Source: Syngnathus acus
Lineage: Eukaryota > Chordata > Actinopteri > Syngnathiformes > Syngnathidae
Direction: 5' to 3'
DNA: 64,000 nt
NCBI RefSeq assembly: GCF_901709675.1
Contig: NC_051104.1
Span: 4,695,501-4,759,500, forward strand
The notes below the pieces were generated by a model. It worked only from the letters and a program-made list of their open reading frames with translations, ran no database searches and was not told where the DNA came from. Numbering within the stretch: the stretch's first letter is position 1; each line of letters starts with the position of its first letter. Below, piece after piece: positions 60,485-64,000 of the stretch. The position numbers and the translations under genes are program-made.

Positions 60485-63400
60485 TTCAAATGTTCTACAC
60501 TTCACGAAAAAGCGTGCCCAGCATGGAGCGCACACGTTGGTTACCAAATACGATTTTCGGCCGGGAGGCACCTTGTGGCATATGAACTAAGTGAGGCTCT
60601 GGTTACATATAAATACCGTATTAATAGTGGTGATTCATTATTCAAGTGCAACCTGTAGGAGACATAACATGAGCCCACCTATTTGCGACACACAACACCT
60701 TGACATTTGAAAAATCTTCAAGCCAGTATAGAATATCATCAAACCAGTCTTTTTATGAGCTCCACTGGGAATTGTATCAACAGCAGCATGTATGGCTCTA
60801 AATATTATTCTGGTATTTTGGTTCCGCCAAGCTATCGGACCTTTCACGTCCGGAGCCTCTGAGTCTGGACATGCAGGCTGAAGGCCAAAGTGCCCCTTTC
60901 TGATACACACATTGTTTTTTTTTTTTGCATGCAGAGTGCATTCCTCATCGCATATACTGTATATACACAGAACCCAATATCACCTCACGGTACATTTAAA
61001 AAACGATCGATTTTCATCGTTTCATCAGAACATGATTCTGTTCATCGCTACACTGTGAGGAACAGCTTTAAGGAGGTGGGATCCTTAATCACTTGAGCTC
61101 GTGCTTGTTCTTAATAGGCTCGGCTTGAAAGGCAATGATCTGAAGACGTGTTTCATGAATGCGCCGCACGTCGTCGTTTAACATCAATGAAGCTATGCTT
61201 TGGTAATTGTTAGCCATCTGTTTTTCCAACTTGACTCATGTTCCTTTCTTTGTACGGCACCAAGATTTGCGATATAATGGGCCGAGCAGCTTCCAGGGAA
61301 AATACCTCGGAAAAAATTTTGCTCAGTCCCTACTTAGCACTTGGTTATATGTAATTATATGGGTGGAATGCCAATGCCATTTTTCCTTTAGTGTCCTGCA
61401 CGGCCGCACAACGGGAAGCAAAATAAAGCTGCGTGGCTTGTTCTGTAGCTCGCTTCAGATGACTTAATCAGGCCATAAAGAAGGCCTCACTTACCGATGC
61501 TGTTGCCCCTGTGCTCTGCATTTTATCAGCCCTAGGGAAAGGTGAAATATGCTCCCTCCGAAGGTAACGTGCCCTATCTCTGTCTAAGAAGTGACAAATT
61601 TATCGCAGCCATCGACTATTTACAATCCGTCCCGAGGTATGATGATCCGGACTGTTTTATTTAAGCTGCAGAGTAACGGCCATGTTGGTAATACCGTCGT
61701 GGTGAGTTGGCACAAAAATGAAAAGTAGAAGAAAAATAAAGACTAAAAAGAAAGTACAACCCCATTTGTCTATAGCAACTTTTAAATAGTTTTCGCTCAT
61801 TTACAAATAGAATCACGTCCAACTAATCAGCCAATATCATTTAATGACCCTAATTAGGATGCATTCTAAACTACTACTTTAGACTACTTGTAAAATATTC
61901 ATTTGCTAATCTATCGGAGACAGATACAACTAAAAACAATACAATCTAATTTGTACTTGATAAATAATAAATTAGCCGTGCCGTTTCGTACACCTGCGGA
62001 TTTATTTCACTTCTCCTTCCTCTCTTCTAGCTCACTATTCATCTTCCTCTCACTCTTCCTCACCACTCACTTCAGTGCCTTTTTGAGTGGAGTGACAGTC
62101 TTTACAATGTGTCACTGTGAATCGACCTCACCTTTAATATTTCAATAAAAAGTCAAAGCGCCAAGTGGTGAAGGGTCCTGAGGATTGACTTGTAGCTAGT
62201 TCCATATTTTGGTCTCTTTAAAAGCACAGCCCAAAAAAAAAAAAAGATGATTTTTTAAAAAATATTATTTTTACCTGTCTTCCGTGTAGATAATAATGTT
62301 TACTTAGAGTGGTTTTGTATTTTGTAGAATTGAATAGGAAGGCTGTTGTTGCATAACAAAACCCTTCAACCTTGATTTCATTGCTGCAAAGATGACCTAT
62401 GAGCAACTTTTCTCTGCGTTACCACATTATTTGAAAAAGCAGAACTCATTTTTCAGCAAGTGAAAAGCAAAGTAGCAAATTCGAGACCTCTCCTATGCCG
62501 TGACCCAACATTGTAAACACTTCCCGTCTTTGCACTGAGAAAAGCAAAAATAGACAATTGAACTTTTTTTTTATTACATTGTTGTCATATACGGACAGAA
62601 GAAAAGCTGACTTATAGAAAAGCATATGTAGGAAAGAGAGGATGCAGTGAGAGACTATTTCTATCCGAAAATGGCCCTCAGATTATGGTTGACTTGAACT
62701 TTTTTATTCCTCAGGGGAAATCAGCCCCAAAATTTCTTCAAAAACGCTGCGGGTCGGCACGTCCGCCATTTACTACCTCGATAAGCAAATCGGACCAAAA
62801 TTAAGATTCTCAAAAAACGTAAGGGTCTTTTCCAGCCTTTATCGATTCAGTGATGTGTACAGTATACAGTCATGGTCCAAGTTGTTCTCTGTTCATTTAC
62901 TGCAAAGAACTTCTCGCTAAAGACATTTAGTGGGTCTCATGTTTCGACAGAGTGCAGGTGAAAGACAATATCTTTGTCGCCTTGCCTCACTTCATTCAGA
63001 CGGGAGCTTGATCAATCCTTTGGCTCTGTATGGACTGGGACTGGTGTTACTAGGCGTCACTGCGCTCGTTTGTGTAGACAACCCCCCCATCCCCTCCCCA
63101 AACCGGATCACACCACAGAGACCCTTAAAAGTAGAGTTACGATAGATCAGTTACTTTACGCCACCGATTCATTGCTCTCTTCGGGTCAACAAACGACGAC
63201 ATCGTCATGCGTGGAAATATCAGCTCATCTTGGCACGATCTGTCCACGACCACCTCTTCTGCTTTGCATTTTAATCGACGGTGTAATCTGGTTGACGTGG
63301 AGCCGAGTGAATCGCGGGGATAACCTGAAGAGTTCATCTGAGCCGGTGTTTATCCGGGCCACGGCACGGGGGTGGCTGCCAGGGTGCTGAACGGGCGAGC

Positions 63401-64000
63401 TGGAGCTCAACTGGGTGTGTGCATACATGATTTATGTGGCTTACCCTCGGAGGAGGGAGATAGAGACGACCTTCTGAGGAGTCAGAGCCAAAGCGCTCTC
63501 CCTATAAATGAAAAGCGTGCTTGATTACTGCAGGAAAGATGATACAATGCAAGAAAGGTTATATTGCTACCTATGATGTGGATGATACATCACTTTAAAA
63601 GGTTTACAGTTGCAACATTATCTCTGAACTTCACAGGGATTTTTGCAATTTGCTGATGCAAAAATGTCCCCCGAAGTTCATGAAAGGGTTTGTGATTGCC
63701 TCGTTTCTGTTTTCCTTTGCCCTTTGACAAATCAATTCGAAAATCAATAGTGATCTTAATTGGGTTTTTGTTTCTGTTGACCCCTTGTCAAAACAAGGTG
63801 AGATTAGGTTTTAGGGAATTCTTAACCTTTGCACCCAAATGTTTGTGAATATGTGACAGAAAGGCAACAAAACGGGGTCACTAGATTCGTCTTATTATTC
63901 ATTGAAGAATCCCCAACACGCCAAATGAAAAAAATAAAATAAAAATTACCCCCTGGGACAAATTTCATTTTTTATTACCCATTTGTGTTTCCCTTTGACC
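60485..64000. other. Intergenic to the end of the window
   Basis: No coding exon was recognised in this 3.5-kb stretch. The longest open frame (62974-63390, plus strand) has a composition and content unlike any family I know and no splice context. The next gene on this side lies outside the window. Confidence 0.55.

Noticed and set aside
62974-63390. 138-codon frame near the window end as a gene
   Set aside because: No known domain, overlapping open frames on both strands, no splice or promoter context.

Overview
The window is nuclear DNA of a teleost fish. It holds the 5' part of a fibrillar collagen gene, col11a1 (probably the col11a1a copy), on the minus strand, and all of rnpc3 (the U11/U12-65K protein of the minor spliceosome) on the plus strand. 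The two genes stand head to head, as COL11A1 and RNPC3 do in tetrapods. Fish origin is inferred from short introns (many of 60-500 bp), DNA-transposon fragments of fish type and the diverged but collinear proteins. The species cannot be named from the sequence.

Region 1 (1-15.57 kb, minus strand): col11a1 from the 5'UTR and initiator exon to inside the 22nd or 23rd coding exon, where the window cuts it. In order, the exons encode the signal peptide, the TSPN/laminin-G-like N-propeptide domain, a variable region with acidic and basic cassette exons, a Tyr/acidic hinge exon, a minor collagenous segment, a non-collagenous linker, and the start of the major Gly-X-Y helix in 54/45-bp exons. All splice junctions were read by eye and the reading frame closes throughout.

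Region 2 (15.57-19.6 kb): intergenic. It contains a 217-bp palindromic element and an isolated TATA plus initiator arrangement with no recognisable gene behind it.

Region 3 (19.6-25.45 kb, plus strand): rnpc3, with a likely CRE/NRF1-type promoter, a 5'UTR exon, 14 coding exons (508 codons) and a regulated 3' end. The gene carries two signatures of the machinery its product serves. Its last coding intron has a textbook U12-type 5' splice site and branch point. Its spliced 3'UTR exon carries two U12-type 5' splice sites 16 nt apart, the layout of the known autoregulatory element USSE. Together they suggest that minor-spliceosome activity feeds back on rnpc3 mRNA fate.

Region 4 (25.45-64 kb): about 38.5 kb with no coding exon I can support. 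It holds at least six copies or fragments of a TA-flanked palindromic MITE family, a second TA-flanked MITE, a complete 294-bp hAT-type element with a perfect 8-bp target duplication, retroposon-tail-like fragments, a tandem triplicate, microsatellites, and stretches that could be conserved regulatory DNA. No amylase exons follow rnpc3, unlike in mammals.
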